Source: Modestobacter lapidis
GTDB lineage: Bacteria > Actinomycetota > Actinomycetes > Mycobacteriales > Geodermatophilaceae
Direction: 5' to 3'
Assembly (NCBI GenBank): GCA_019779905.1
Contig: JABAKE010000001.1
Location: 372,001-436,000, forward strand
DNA: 64,000 nt
Under the pieces are notes generated by a model. It made no database searches, was not told the DNA's origin, and was given only the letters and a program-made list of their open reading frames with translations. The position numbers and the translations under genes are program-made. Numbering within the stretch: position 1 is the first letter of the stretch; each line of letters begins with the position of its first letter. Below are positions 1 to 9,624 of the stretch, in pieces.

Positions 1-429
1 GAGCGGTTCTGCGTGCGCAACTCCGGCGCGCTGGCCGTCGTCGAGGGCGTGGGCGACCACGCCCTGGAGTACATGACCGGTGGTTCCGCGGTCATCCTGG
101 GCCCGACCGGCCGCAACGTCGCGGCCGGCATGTCCGGCGGCATCGGCTACGTGCTCGACCTGGCCCGGCACCGGGTCAACGGCGACATGGTGGAGATCGA
201 GGCCCTGGACACGGAGTCCTCGCAGTGGCTGCGCGACGTGCTGGTGCGTTACCAGCGCGACACCGGGTCGACCGTGGCCGCCGCGCTGCTGGCCGACTGG
301 GGCCGCTGGGCCGACCGGTTCAGCGTGATCATGCCGCGCGACTACCGTCGCGCGATGGAGGCAAGGCGCGCCGCGGAGGCCGCCGGCTACGACGTCGACC
401 GAGCCGTCATGGAGGCAGCACGTGGCTGA
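1..429 (+). CDS. gltB: Glutamate synthase large subunit, C-terminal fragment
   Basis: This is the 3' end of the large (alpha) subunit of NADPH-dependent glutamate synthase, which makes two glutamates from glutamine and 2-oxoglutarate. The reading frame is open from base 1. The visible 142 residues belong to the C-terminal GXGXG beta-helix domain: ERFCVRNSG, then the AVVEGVGDHALEYMTGG stretch and NVAAGMSGG are typical of this region. The coding sequence overlaps gltD by 8 bp, as expected for a translationally coupled gltBD operon. The amidotransferase and FMN/Fe-S domains lie outside the window. Confidence 0.95.
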   Translation, partial: ERFCVRNSGALAVVEGVGDHALEYMTGGSAVILGPTGRNVAAGMSGGIGYVLDLARHRVNGDMVEIEALDTESSQWLRDVLVRYQRDTGSTVAAALLADWGRWADRFSVIMPRDYRRAMEARRAAEAAGYDVDRAVMEAARG

Positions 430-1909
430 CAGCACGGGGTTCCTGAAGTTCGAACGCAAGTCCCCGCCGCGCCGGCCGGTCGACCTGCGCCTGCTGGACT
501 GGAAGGACGTCTACCTGGACCGGGAGACCGGCGAGGACGCCGTCTTCCCGGTCGCGGCGGTGCGCGAGCAGGCCGCCCGTTGCATGGACTGCGGCATTCC
601 GTTCTGCCACCACGGCTGCCCGCTGGGCAACCTCATCCCGGAGTGGAACGACCTCGCCCGCCGGGACGACTGGCGCGAGGCCATCGAGCGGCTGCACGCG
701 ACGAACAACTTCCCCGAGTTCACCGGCAAGCTGTGCCCGGCGCCGTGTGAGGGCGCCTGCGTGCTGAACCTGCAGGAGTCGCCGGTCACGATCAAGCAGA
801 TCGAGTTCGAGATCATCGATCAGGCGTTCGCCAAGGGCTGGGTCACCCCGCAGCCCCCGCAGGAGCTGACCGGCAAGAAGGTCGCCGTCGTCGGCTCGGG
901 ACCGGCCGGGCTGGCCGCCGCCCAGCAGCTGACCCGCGCCGGGCACGAGGTGACCGTGTACGAGCGGGCCGACCGGATCGGTGGGCTGCTCCGCTACGGC
1001 ATCCCCGAGTTCAAGATGGAGAAGCGCTACGTCGACCGGCGCCTGGACCAGATGCGCGCCGAGGGCACCCGGTTCGTCTCCGGCGTCGAGGTCGGTGGCC
1101 CCGGTGAGCACGACCTCCCGGTCGAGCAGCTGCGGTCGGACTTCGACGCCGTGGTGCTCGCCGGCGGGGCGACCACCGGCCGCGACCTGACCGTCCCGGG
1201 CCGGGAGCTGGGCGGCATCCACCTGGCCATGGAGTTCCTGCCCTACGGCAACCTGCAGGCCCTCGGCGAGCTCGACGAGCCGCCGATCAACGCCGCCGGC
1301 AAGCACGTCGTCATCATCGGCGGCGGTGACACCGGCGCCGACTGCCTGGGCACCTCGCACCGTCAGGGGGCGGCCTCGGTCGCGCAGCTGGAGATCATGC
1401 CCCAGCCCCCGGGCACCCGTGGGCAGACCAACCCGTGGCCGACCTACCCGCTGGTCCTGCGCGTCTCCAGCGCCCACGAGGAGGGCGGGGAGCGGCTGTA
1501 CTCCATCAACACCGAGCGCTTCCTGGGTCATGAGGACGGCAACGTCCGCGCGCTGCTGGTGCACGACGTGGAGATGGTCGACGGACGCTTCCAGAAGGTC
1601 GAGGGCACCGACCGGGAGCTCCCCGCCGACCTGGTGCTGCTGGCCATGGGCTTCACCGGCGCCCAGCGGGCCGGCCTCGTCGACACCCTGGGCGTGGACG
1701 TCGACGGGCGGGGCAACGTCGTCCGCGACAGCGAGTTCATGTCCACCGTGCCCGGCGTCTTCGTCACTGGGGACATGGGCCGCGGCCAGTCGCTCATCGT
1801 CTGGGCCATCGCCGAGGGCCGCGCCGCCGCGGGAGCGGTGGACGACTGGCTCACCGGCGACTCGGCGCTGCCCCGCCCCGTCACCCCCTCCGCCGTTCCG
1901 CTCCGCTGA
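422..1909 (+). CDS. gltD: Glutamate synthase small subunit (NADPH)
   Basis: The 495-residue beta subunit passes electrons from NADPH through FAD and Fe-S clusters to the large subunit. The N-terminal cysteine clusters CMDCGIPFCHHGCP and CPAPCEGAC are present. They are followed by an FAD Rossmann motif (VAVVGSGPAGLAAAQQL, about residue 155) and an NADPH-binding motif (VIIGGGDTGADCLG, about residue 295). The length is normal for the family. The GTG start at 422 lies inside the end of gltB, so translation is probably coupled. No defect is seen. Confidence 0.96.
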   Translation: MADSTGFLKFERKSPPRRPVDLRLLDWKDVYLDRETGEDAVFPVAAVREQAARCMDCGIPFCHHGCPLGNLIPEWNDLARRDDWREAIERLHATNNFPEFTGKLCPAPCEGACVLNLQESPVTIKQIEFEIIDQAFAKGWVTPQPPQELTGKKVAVVGSGPAGLAAAQQLTRAGHEVTVYERADRIGGLLRYGIPEFKMEKRYVDRRLDQMRAEGTRFVSGVEVGGPGEHDLPVEQLRSDFDAVVLAGGATTGRDLTVPGRELGGIHLAMEFLPYGNLQALGELDEPPINAAGKHVVIIGGGDTGADCLGTSHRQGAASVAQLEIMPQPPGTRGQTNPWPTYPLVLRVSSAHEEGGERLYSINTERFLGHEDGNVRALLVHDVEMVDGRFQKVEGTDRELPADLVLLAMGFTGAQRAGLVDTLGVDVDGRGNVVRDSEFMSTVPGVFVTGDMGRGQSLIVWAIAEGRAAAGAVDDWLTGDSALPRPVTPSAVPLR

Positions 1910-1920
1910 CCCCCGACCGA

Positions 1921-1926
1921 TAGGTT
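1921..1926 (+). promoter_or_regulatory. Candidate -10 box for pyk
   Basis: TAGGTT fits the actinobacterial -10 consensus TANNNT and ends 6 nt before the pyk ATG at 1933. Transcription would start at or next to the start codon, giving a leaderless mRNA independent of gltBD. No convincing -35 box is seen. Confidence 0.5.
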
Positions 1927-1932
1927 CCCACC

Positions 1933-3344
<1,412 letters not shown>

Positions 3345-3348
<4 letters not shown>

Positions 3349-4247
3349 TGATGCGGGAGGGCCGGCCGGCCGACCGCCCGGGGGCGACGCCGGCGTCGGA
3401 TCTCATGGAGGTGCTGGCGCTCCAGCCGCGGGGGGAGGACCGCTTCGTCGGCATGACGCCGCCGACCCCGCTGCAGCGGATCTTCGGCGGGCAGGTCGCC
3501 GGGCAGGCGCTGATGGCGGCGATCGCCACCGTGCCGGCCGACCGGCCCGTGCACTCGCTGCACTCCTACTTCCTGCGGCCCGGTGACACGCAGGAGGAGA
3601 TCCGCTTCGAGGTGGAGCGGCTGCGCGAGGGCCGGTCGTTCAGCACCCGGCGGGTGCTGGCGAGGCAGACCCGCAAGGGCGAGGACGTCGCCATCTTCGC
3701 GTTGACCGCGGACTTCCACGCCGGCGAGCGACCGGTGGTCGAGCACTCCCTGCCGATGCCCGACGTCCCCGGCCCCGAGTCGCTGCCCGGACTCGAGGAG
3801 GTGGCGGCCGCGCACCCGGCCATGGTGCAGGGCCTGCGGGCGCTGGCCCGGGCGGTCGAGCAGCGGTACCTGTCCGACCCGTTCGACCCCACGCCCCGGC
3901 ACCCCCCGGACACCGTCTCCCGGGTCTGGTTCCGGGTGACCGGGACACTGCCGGAGGCCGAGGCCGTGCACGCGGCCGCACTGACCTTCGTCAGCGACCT
4001 CACGTTGCTGTCGGCCGGGGTGGCCCGGGTCGGTGGCGGGCTGGGCGGTTCGATCGTCGGTGCCAGCCTCGACCACGCCGTGTGGTTCCACCGGCCGGTC
4101 CGTGCCGACGAGTGGTTCCTCTACGAGACCGACAGCCCGTCGGCCTCCAGCGGGCGGGCCATGTGCCTGGGCAACGTCTGGGCGGCGGACGGCACGCACG
4201 TGGCCACCGTCGCCCAGGAGGGGCTCATCCGGTCACTCGACGGCTGA
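3345..4247 (+). CDS. tesB: Acyl-CoA thioesterase II
   Basis: This double-hotdog thioesterase (about 300 residues) hydrolyses acyl-CoA to free acid and CoA. The N-terminal hotdog has RIFGGQVAGQALMAA and HSLHSYFLRPGD. The C-terminal hotdog has SDLTLLSAG, SLDHAVWFHRPV and AQEGLIR, where the Asp/Thr/Gln catalytic residues of TesB are expected. The start is GTG 3345, overlapping the pyk stop; ATG codons at 3348 and 3351 are alternatives. The 3' end overlaps the convergent decarboxylase gene by 15 bp. Confidence 0.93.
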
Positions 4248-5924
4248 CCGTGTCGGCGTCGGTCCCGGCTCGAGGTCTGCTTGCGCCGCGGCCTGCTCGG
4301 CGGTTTCGTCCTGCGCCGCCGGGGTCTCGAGGGTCGGGATCTCGACGCCCGGGCTGTCGTCGGCCGGGGTGTCGTCGGTCGCCGGTTCCGCGGAGACATC
4401 GGCCGCTGCCCGTGCCGCTGCCGCTGCCGCCGCGGCCTCGTCGCGCGCGCGCTGCTCCGCCGCGCGGCGCTCCTGCGCCTGCTCCTCGAAGTCGTTGGCC
4501 AGCCAGTCGTGGGCGCCGCGGAGCAGCTCCCACAACCGCTCGACGTGCGCGCGGGTGGTGGTGGGGGTGCCGATCGCCACGCGCAGGACCACTTCGCCGG
4601 AGATGGTCGTGTGGGTGAGGAAGACCTCGCCGCCGTCATTGAGCCGCTCGAGCAGGGTCATGGTCGCGACGTCGCCGTCGACGCCCGCTGCCCAGCGCGG
4701 CTTGAGGCAGACCAGGGACAGCGGGTGCGGGGCCACGACGTCGAAGCGATCATCCGCGGCCGCCCAGCCGGCCAGTTCCTGGGCCAGGGCGACGCCGCTG
4801 CGCACGTGCTCGCGCAGCCCCTCCGCGCCGTACCAGCGCAGCACGAACCACAGCTTCAGCGAGCGGAACCGGCGGCCGAGCTCGATCTGCCAGTCGCGGT
4901 AGTCCACCACGGCACCGGCGTCGGTGGCGGCGTTGCGCAGGTACTCCGGCAGGATCGCCAGCGCGCCGGTCAGTGCGGCCCGGTCGGCGACGTAGAACAG
5001 CGTCGCGTCGAATCCGGTGAGCAGCCACTTGTGGGCGTCGGTCGTGTAGCTGTCGGCCCACTCGACGCCGGCCTGCAGCGGCCGCAGCTCCGGGGCGACG
5101 GCACTGATCCCGGCGTAGGCGGCGTCCACGTGCAGCCACACGCCGTACCGCTGGCAGATCGGGCCCAGCTCGGCCAGCGGGTCGATCGCCGTGGTGGACG
5201 TCGTCCCGACGGTGGCGCACACCATCACCGGGGTGAGCCCGCGCGCCACGTCGCGCTCCAGCCGGGCGGCCAGCGCGGCCGGCCGCATCGCCAGGTCGCC
5301 GTCGACCTCCACGATCCGCACCGCGTCGCTGCCCAGCCCGGCGATCCGGACGGCCTTCTCCATCGACGAGTGGGTCTCCGCCGAGACGTAGACGGTGTAG
5401 TCGTCGGGCTGCACCCCCGCGCGCACGGTGGCGCCGCGGCTGGCCCGGTGCAGGGCCGCCAGCAGGGCGACCAGGTTCGCCCCCGAGCTGGAGTCCTGGA
5501 CGACGCCACCACCGCTGCCCGTGGACCTGAACGCGGCGGGCAGGCCGAGCAGGTCGGCGAGCCAGTCCAGCACGTGCTGCTCGAGCTCGGTGGCCGCCGG
5601 ACTGGTCACCCAGGACATGCCCTGCACGCCGAGCCCGGCCGACACCAGGTCGCCGAGCACCGAGGGGCCGGACGTGTTGGCCGGGAAGTAGCCGAAGAAG
5701 CCGGGGTGCTGCCAGTGGGTGACGCCGGGCAGCACCACCCGGTCGAGGTCGGCCAGCACGGCGGAGAACGGCTCACCCTGCTCCGGAGCGGCGTCGGGCA
5801 GCGCGGCGCGCACGTCACCGGGGGAGACCTGCGAGCGGACGGGCAACGACCCGATCCGCGACCAGTAGTCGGCGATCCAGTCGACCACCTCGTGTCCGTG
5901 CTGGCGGAACTGGTCGGGTGTCAT
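4233..5924 (-). CDS. PLP-dependent group II amino-acid decarboxylase
   Basis: This is a pyridoxal-phosphate decarboxylase of the aromatic-L-amino-acid/glutamate decarboxylase fold, predicted to convert an amino acid to its amine plus CO2. The N-terminus (FRQHGHEVVDWIADYW) and HPGFFGYFPAN are typical of the aromatic subgroup. VDAAYAG and TTDAHKW are present, with the PLP lysine at about residue 299. The ATG at 5924 aligns with the family start; a longer frame to 6020 is less likely. The protein (563 residues) ends in a low-complexity Ala/Glu/Asp tail of about 75 residues that the family does not require. The substrate cannot be assigned. Confidence 0.87.
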   Translation of the reverse strand: MTPDQFRQHGHEVVDWIADYWSRIGSLPVRSQVSPGDVRAALPDAAPEQGEPFSAVLADLDRVVLPGVTHWQHPGFFGYFPANTSGPSVLGDLVSAGLGVQGMSWVTSPAATELEQHVLDWLADLLGLPAAFRSTGSGGGVVQDSSSGANLVALLAALHRASRGATVRAGVQPDDYTVYVSAETHSSMEKAVRIAGLGSDAVRIVEVDGDLAMRPAALAARLERDVARGLTPVMVCATVGTTSTTAIDPLAELGPICQRYGVWLHVDAAYAGISAVAPELRPLQAGVEWADSYTTDAHKWLLTGFDATLFYVADRAALTGALAILPEYLRNAATDAGAVVDYRDWQIELGRRFRSLKLWFVLRWYGAEGLREHVRSGVALAQELAGWAAADDRFDVVAPHPLSLVCLKPRWAAGVDGDVATMTLLERLNDGGEVFLTHTTISGEVVLRVAIGTPTTTRAHVERLWELLRGAHDWLANDFEEQAQERRAAEQRARDEAAAAAAAARAAADVSAEPATDDTPADDSPGVEIPTLETPAAQDETAEQAAAQADLEPGPTPTRSAVE

Positions 5925-6242
5925 GTGTCCGGTCACCCCGTCACCGTATTGACCGTCAGGTCCGGTCGTGAGGAGTGGGGGCCGGAGGCCTCCAGCGATG
6001 GCGGGCCGGTAGCGGCTCACGCAGGCCGGGATGGCGCTCGGCCGTTGTCCGGTCCTGCGATCGAGCGGCGCAGCGGCTTCGCGCGGGCCGGGGACGGCAC
6101 CTGGCCGGGGTGCGCCGTGGCAAGGGCTCGGGTTGCCGAGCGGGGGCCGGAGGCCTCCAGCGATGGCGGGCCGGTAGCGGCTCCACGCGAGCCGGGGACG
6201 GCACCTGGCCGCGGTGCGATCCGAAGGATCGCCATGTCACAG
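5925..6242. repeat. Intergenic region with duplicated 42-bp segment
   Basis: This 318-bp stretch lacks a convincing gene. A segment at 5977-6018 recurs as a direct repeat at 6142-6183 (165-bp offset), starting GGGGGCCGGAGGCCTCCAGC. A second pair, containing CCGGGGACGGCACCTGGCC, lies near 6088-6106 and 6192-6210. Short frames across it show no plausible protein, so it looks like dispersed repeat material between the decarboxylase and the tRNA gene. Confidence 0.7.
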
Positions 6243-6316
6243 TGCCCCCGGTGCGACTCGAACGCACACTGTGCGGGTTTTGAATCCGCTCCCTCTGCCG
6301 ATTGGGGTACGGGGGC
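6243..6316 (-). tRNA. tRNA-Leu(CAA), short variable arm
   Basis: Read on the minus strand, the 74-nt gene forms a full cloverleaf. The acceptor stem is GCCCCCG/CGGGGGC, the anticodon loop TTCAAAA has CAA at 6282-6280, and the T arm is GTGCG-TTCGAGT-CGCAC with A73. CAA reads the leucine codon UUG. The variable loop is only about 5 nt (ACAGT), whereas bacterial leucine tRNAs normally carry a long variable arm. The last anticodon-stem pair is an A-C mismatch. From memory, mycobacteria have a comparable leuX gene next to the same ANTAR regulator. No CCA is encoded. Confidence 0.88.
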
Positions 6317-6371
6317 CGGCCGGTCTGCCGCAGCGCAGCCTATCGGGCGGCCGGGCGGCAGCTGCGCTCGC

Positions 6372-6377
6372 TAGGCT
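6372..6377 (+). promoter_or_regulatory. Candidate -10 box for the ANTAR regulator
   Basis: TAGGCT ends 6 nt before the GTG at 6384, consistent with leaderless transcription. Confidence 0.45.
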
Positions 6378-6383
6378 CTGCCC

Positions 6384-7010
6384 GTGAGCAGCGAGCCGAC
6401 CCGGGTCCTCATCGCCGAGGACGAGGCACTGATCCGTCTCGACCTCAAGGAGATGTTGGAGGAGGAAGGCTACGTCGTCGTCGCCGAGGTCGGCGACGGG
6501 CAGGCCGCGGTCGACCAGGCGGTCGCCCTGCGGCCCGACCTCGTCGTCCTGGACGTGCAGATGCCCGTCCTGGACGGCATCTCCGCCGCTGAGCAGATCG
6601 CCGCCGCCCGGGTGGCGCCGGTCATCGTGCTCACCGCGTTCAGCCAGCGTGAGCTGGTCGAGCGGGCGCGTGACGCCGGCGCCATGGCCTACCTGGTCAA
6701 ACCGTTCTCCAAGAACGACCTGGTCCCGGCCATCGAGGTCGCCCGGGCGCGCTTCCTGGAGATGACCGCGCTGGACGCCGAGGTCGGCGACCTCAAGGAG
6801 CGGCTCGAGGCGCGCAAGGTGGTCGAGCAGGCCAAGGGCCGGCTGATGGCCGAGCGTGGCATGACCGAGGCCGAGGCGTTCCGGTGGATCCAGCGCACTG
6901 CCATGAACGAGCGGACGTCGATGAAGGCCCTCGCCCAGGCGATCCTGGGGCTCGACACCGCGGCCGGCCTCCCGGGCGACCCGGCCGCCGCCGGGCCAGC
7001 CGGGAGCTGA
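6384..7010 (+). CDS. pdtaR: ANTAR-domain response regulator (PdtaR-like)
   Basis: The 208-residue protein has an N-terminal receiver domain (VLIAEDEALIRLDL, phospho-acceptor Asp57 in VVLDVQMPVLDG, and a K in LVKPFSKNDL). The C-terminal ANTAR domain (about residues 130-190, EQAKGRLMAERGMTEAEAF) binds RNA. Such regulators are phosphorylated by a histidine kinase and act by antitermination on two-hairpin leaders. The mycobacterial orthologue PdtaR also sits near polA and rpsA. No cognate kinase is in the window. The symbol is by similarity and position. Confidence 0.92.
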   Translation: MSSEPTRVLIAEDEALIRLDLKEMLEEEGYVVVAEVGDGQAAVDQAVALRPDLVVLDVQMPVLDGISAAEQIAAARVAPVIVLTAFSQRELVERARDAGAMAYLVKPFSKNDLVPAIEVARARFLEMTALDAEVGDLKERLEARKVVEQAKGRLMAERGMTEAEAFRWIQRTAMNERTSMKALAQAILGLDTAAGLPGDPAAAGPAGS

Positions 7011-7230
7011 GTCGCCGGTCCCGGCGCTCATGCCCTGTGACGCCGGGTGACGGGAGCCGGGACGGCGTGGTGCGCGGCGAGAGCCAGGTCACAACGTCAT
7101 CACGGTCGGCAGAGGGGTGACTCAGTGGCCCGGACCAGCGGTTAGGTTCCTCGCACTGATCGGTCCCCCGACGGGTGATCTTGCCTGCTGGGTGGCCAGT
7201 GCCAACGGAATCCACACTGGGAGTCACTTG
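7011..7230. promoter_or_regulatory. Upstream region of the substrate-binding protein gene
   Basis: This 220-bp gap holds a candidate -10 box, TAGGTT at 7143-7148, about 82 nt before the ATG at 7231. GTGACT near 7118 is a weak -35 match at a long spacing. I see no strong hairpin here and no two-hairpin ANTAR leader that I can support by eye. Confidence 0.35.
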
Positions 7231-8568
7231 ATGCGCACAGGCACGTTCGCCCGCGCGGTCGCGGTCTCCGGTGCCACCCTGCTCGCGCTGACCGCCTGTG
7301 GCGGCGACAGCGACTCGGGGGAGAGCACCGGCGGCGGCGGCGACGCAAGCAGCGAGAAGCAGGTCAACGTCTACGGCACCGACGGCAACATGGGCAACGC
7401 CCTGGGGGAGTCGTTCACCGAGCAAGGCGCTCTTGTCGGTATGAGTGGAACTCTGCCCCTCACGGACCTGTCGTCCGAGTTCCGCGACCGGCTGATGGCG
7501 ATCGACCCGAATCTCCAGGACTACAACTACGCCGGTGAGACCTACGACGCCATCGTCGTCTCCGCGCTCGCGGCCGAGCTGGCCGGCAGCAGCGTGCCCA
7601 CCGAGTTCGCTCCCTACATCAATGGCGTCACGTTCGGTGGGGAGAAGTGCACCGACATCGCCTCGTGCATGGAGATCGTCAACTCCGGCGGCAACCCGGA
7701 CTACGACGGTGTCTCCGGCCCGCTCAGCTTCACTGAGCCGGGCGAGCCCGCCCAGGCCAGCTTCGGTCTCCAGCAGTTCGGCGAAGACAACCAGATCGAC
7801 GCCTCGGCCACCGAGTTCGTGATCGCTGGCGATGAGGCCAATGCGGCGAGTGACGAAGGCCCTGCTCCGGCGGCGCCGGACACCACGTCCACCGATCCGC
7901 TCGTCATCGGCACGCTGTTGCCGCTGACCGGTAGCCTCGCCTTCCTCGGCCCGCCCGAGGTCGCCGGGGCCCGGCTGGCCGTGCAGGAGATCAACGCGGC
8001 CGGCGGTGTCCTGGGCGCCCCGGTGCAGCTGGTCGAGGGTGACTCCGGTGACGCGTCGACCGACACCGCGACGCAGACGGTCGACCGGCTGCTGCAGGCG
8101 AACGTGGACGTCATCATCGGCGCGGCCGCGTCCGGCGTCAGCCTCACCGTCATCGACGCCATCACCGGTGCCGGTGTCGTGCAGTTCTCGCCGGCGAACA
8201 CGTCGGACACCTTCACCACCTACGACGACAACGGGCTGTACTTCCGTACCGCCCCGCCGGACACCCTGCAGTCCCGCGCGCTCTCCGACCTGATCATCGA
8301 GGACGGCAACAACACGGTCGGGATCATGGCGCTCAACGACCCCTACGGCACCGGCCTGATGGAGAACACCGTCGAGAACCTGATCGCCAGTGGTCTCTCG
8401 GAGGACAGCATCGAGACGCTGACCTATGACCCGCAGGCGGCGAACTTCGACGCCGAGATCCAGCAGATGGTGGACTTCAACCCGGACGCCATCGTGGTCA
8501 TCGGTTTCGAGGAGTCGGCCCGGATCATCGAGGGCCTCAACGCGCAGGGCATCGGCCCGCAGCGCTGA
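7231..8568 (+). CDS. ABC substrate-binding lipoprotein, LivK type, circularly permuted
   Basis: This secreted type-I periplasmic-binding-fold lipoprotein has its lipobox LTAC at about residues 20-23. The order of its parts is unusual. Residues 45-200 match the C-terminal segment of LivK-type proteins: VNVYGTDGNMGNALGESF, NYAGETYDAIVVSALAAEL, YDGVSGPLSF, FGEDNQIDASATEF. A linker (about 201-223) leads into the normal mature N-terminus (IGTLLPLTGSLAFLGPPEVA at 226). The protein then stops at EGLNAQGIGPQR, exactly where the segment now at the front would normally follow. The start is the ATG just before RTGTFARAVAVSG. It converges on livFGMH, its likely transporter partner. The ligand is probably a branched-chain or related amino acid. 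Confidence 0.85.
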   Translation: MRTGTFARAVAVSGATLLALTACGGDSDSGESTGGGGDASSEKQVNVYGTDGNMGNALGESFTEQGALVGMSGTLPLTDLSSEFRDRLMAIDPNLQDYNYAGETYDAIVVSALAAELAGSSVPTEFAPYINGVTFGGEKCTDIASCMEIVNSGGNPDYDGVSGPLSFTEPGEPAQASFGLQQFGEDNQIDASATEFVIAGDEANAASDEGPAPAAPDTTSTDPLVIGTLLPLTGSLAFLGPPEVAGARLAVQEINAAGGVLGAPVQLVEGDSGDASTDTATQTVDRLLQANVDVIIGAAASGVSLTVIDAITGAGVVQFSPANTSDTFTTYDDNGLYFRTAPPDTLQSRALSDLIIEDGNNTVGIMALNDPYGTGLMENTVENLIASGLSEDSIETLTYDPQAANFDAEIQQMVDFNPDAIVVIGFEESARIIEGLNAQGIGPQR

Positions 8569-8615
8569 TCGCACCAGGCGCTGTGATCCGACAGCGCTGA
8601 TCCCGCCCCGGCACT

Positions 8616-8646
8616 GCGGCCCGGCCTCCCTCGGAGGCCGGGCCGC
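8616..8646. terminator. Bidirectional terminator between binding protein and livF
   Basis: A perfect 14-bp stem (8616-8629 with 8633-8646) closes a 3-nt CTC loop between two convergent genes. No T tract follows, which is usual in high-GC actinobacteria. Confidence 0.8.
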
Positions 8647-8760
8647 ACTGCTGTCCGGGCGAGCGAGGCGGGGCGACCGGTCGCCAGCGCCCCCCAGCGC
8701 GAACGGCGCCGGACCCTGGGGGACCGGCGCCGTAGCTGGAAAGAGGGAGTCGCTGGACTC

Positions 8761-9624
8761 CTACTGGGCCTTGGCGAGCGTGCCCAGGTAGAGCTCGATG
8801 ACCTTCGGGTCGTTCATCAACGACCGGCCGGTGTCGGTGTAGGCGTTGCGGCCCTGGTCGAGCACGTAGCCCCGGTCGCAGATCTGAAGGCAGCGGCGGG
8901 CGTTCTGCTCGACCATGATGATCGAGACGCCGGTGGCGTTGATCCGCCGGCAGCGGATGAACACCTCGTCCTGGTAGGCGGGGGAGAGCCCCGCCGAGGG
9001 CTCGTCGAGCAGCAGCACCGACGGGTCCATCATCAGCGCCCGGCCCATCGCCACCATCTGCCGCTCGCCGCCGGACAGCGACCCGGCCTTGCCCTTGCGC
9101 CGCTCACCGAGCAGCGGGAACAGGTCGACGACGTAGTCGAAGCGGTCCTTGAACGACTTGGGCCGCAGGTAGACGCCCATCTGCATGTTCTCCTCGATGG
9201 TGAGGGAGGGGAACACGTTGTTGTTCTGCGGCACGTACCCCACACCCAGCTGCACGAGGCGGTGGGCGGGGGCCGAGGTGATGTCCTCACCACGCAGGGT
9301 CACCGCCCCCGAGCGGACCGGGATCAGCCCGAACAGCGCCTTCAGCAGGGTCGACTTCCCGGCCCCGTTGGGCCCGATGATGCCCACCAGCTCGCCGTCC
9401 TGCAGGTAGAAGTCGCAGCCCCGGAGGATGTTCACCCCGGGGACGTAACCGGCGACCAGGTCGTCGGCGCGCACGAGCGCGCCCTCGGCCAGCCGCTGGT
9501 GCTCCTCGCGGGTGGCGGCCTTCTCGGCGGGGGAGATGTCCTCGCCGGCCCGGGCCGCCGGGCCCTGGTCGGATCCGACCTGGAACATCGGGTCCTCGCT
9601 GGCCGGGTCGTCGAGGGTGCTCAT
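8761..9624 (-). CDS. livF: Branched-chain amino-acid ABC transporter ATPase (LivF type)
   Basis: This is one of two cytoplasmic ATPases driving the importer. The 287-residue protein has Walker A GPNGAGKST, Q-loop VPQNNNVF, signature LSGGERQ, Walker B VLLLDEPSAG and an H-loop region IIMVEQNARRC. An extra N-terminal tail of about 45 acidic residues precedes the ABC domain and is longer than in classical LivF. Its ATG overlaps the livG stop (ATGA), so the two are probably co-translated. It is the last gene of livHMGF. Confidence 0.94.
   Translation of the reverse strand: MSTLDDPASEDPMFQVGSDQGPAARAGEDISPAEKAATREEHQRLAEGALVRADDLVAGYVPGVNILRGCDFYLQDGELVGIIGPNGAGKSTLLKALFGLIPVRSGAVTLRGEDITSAPAHRLVQLGVGYVPQNNNVFPSLTIEENMQMGVYLRPKSFKDRFDYVVDLFPLLGERRKGKAGSLSGGERQMVAMGRALMMDPSVLLLDEPSAGLSPAYQDEVFIRCRRINATGVSIIMVEQNARRCLQICDRGYVLDQGRNAYTDTGRSLMNDPKVIELYLGTLAKAQ

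Noticed and set aside
4233-6020. Biosynthetic gene cluster around the PLP decarboxylase
   Set aside because: Its neighbours are core metabolism and tRNA genes; no synthase, transporter or regulator cluster accompanies it.
4281-6374. Long plus-strand frame opposite the decarboxylase
   Set aside because: It mirrors a real PLP decarboxylase and runs through a repeat region and a tRNA gene; no protein family fits.
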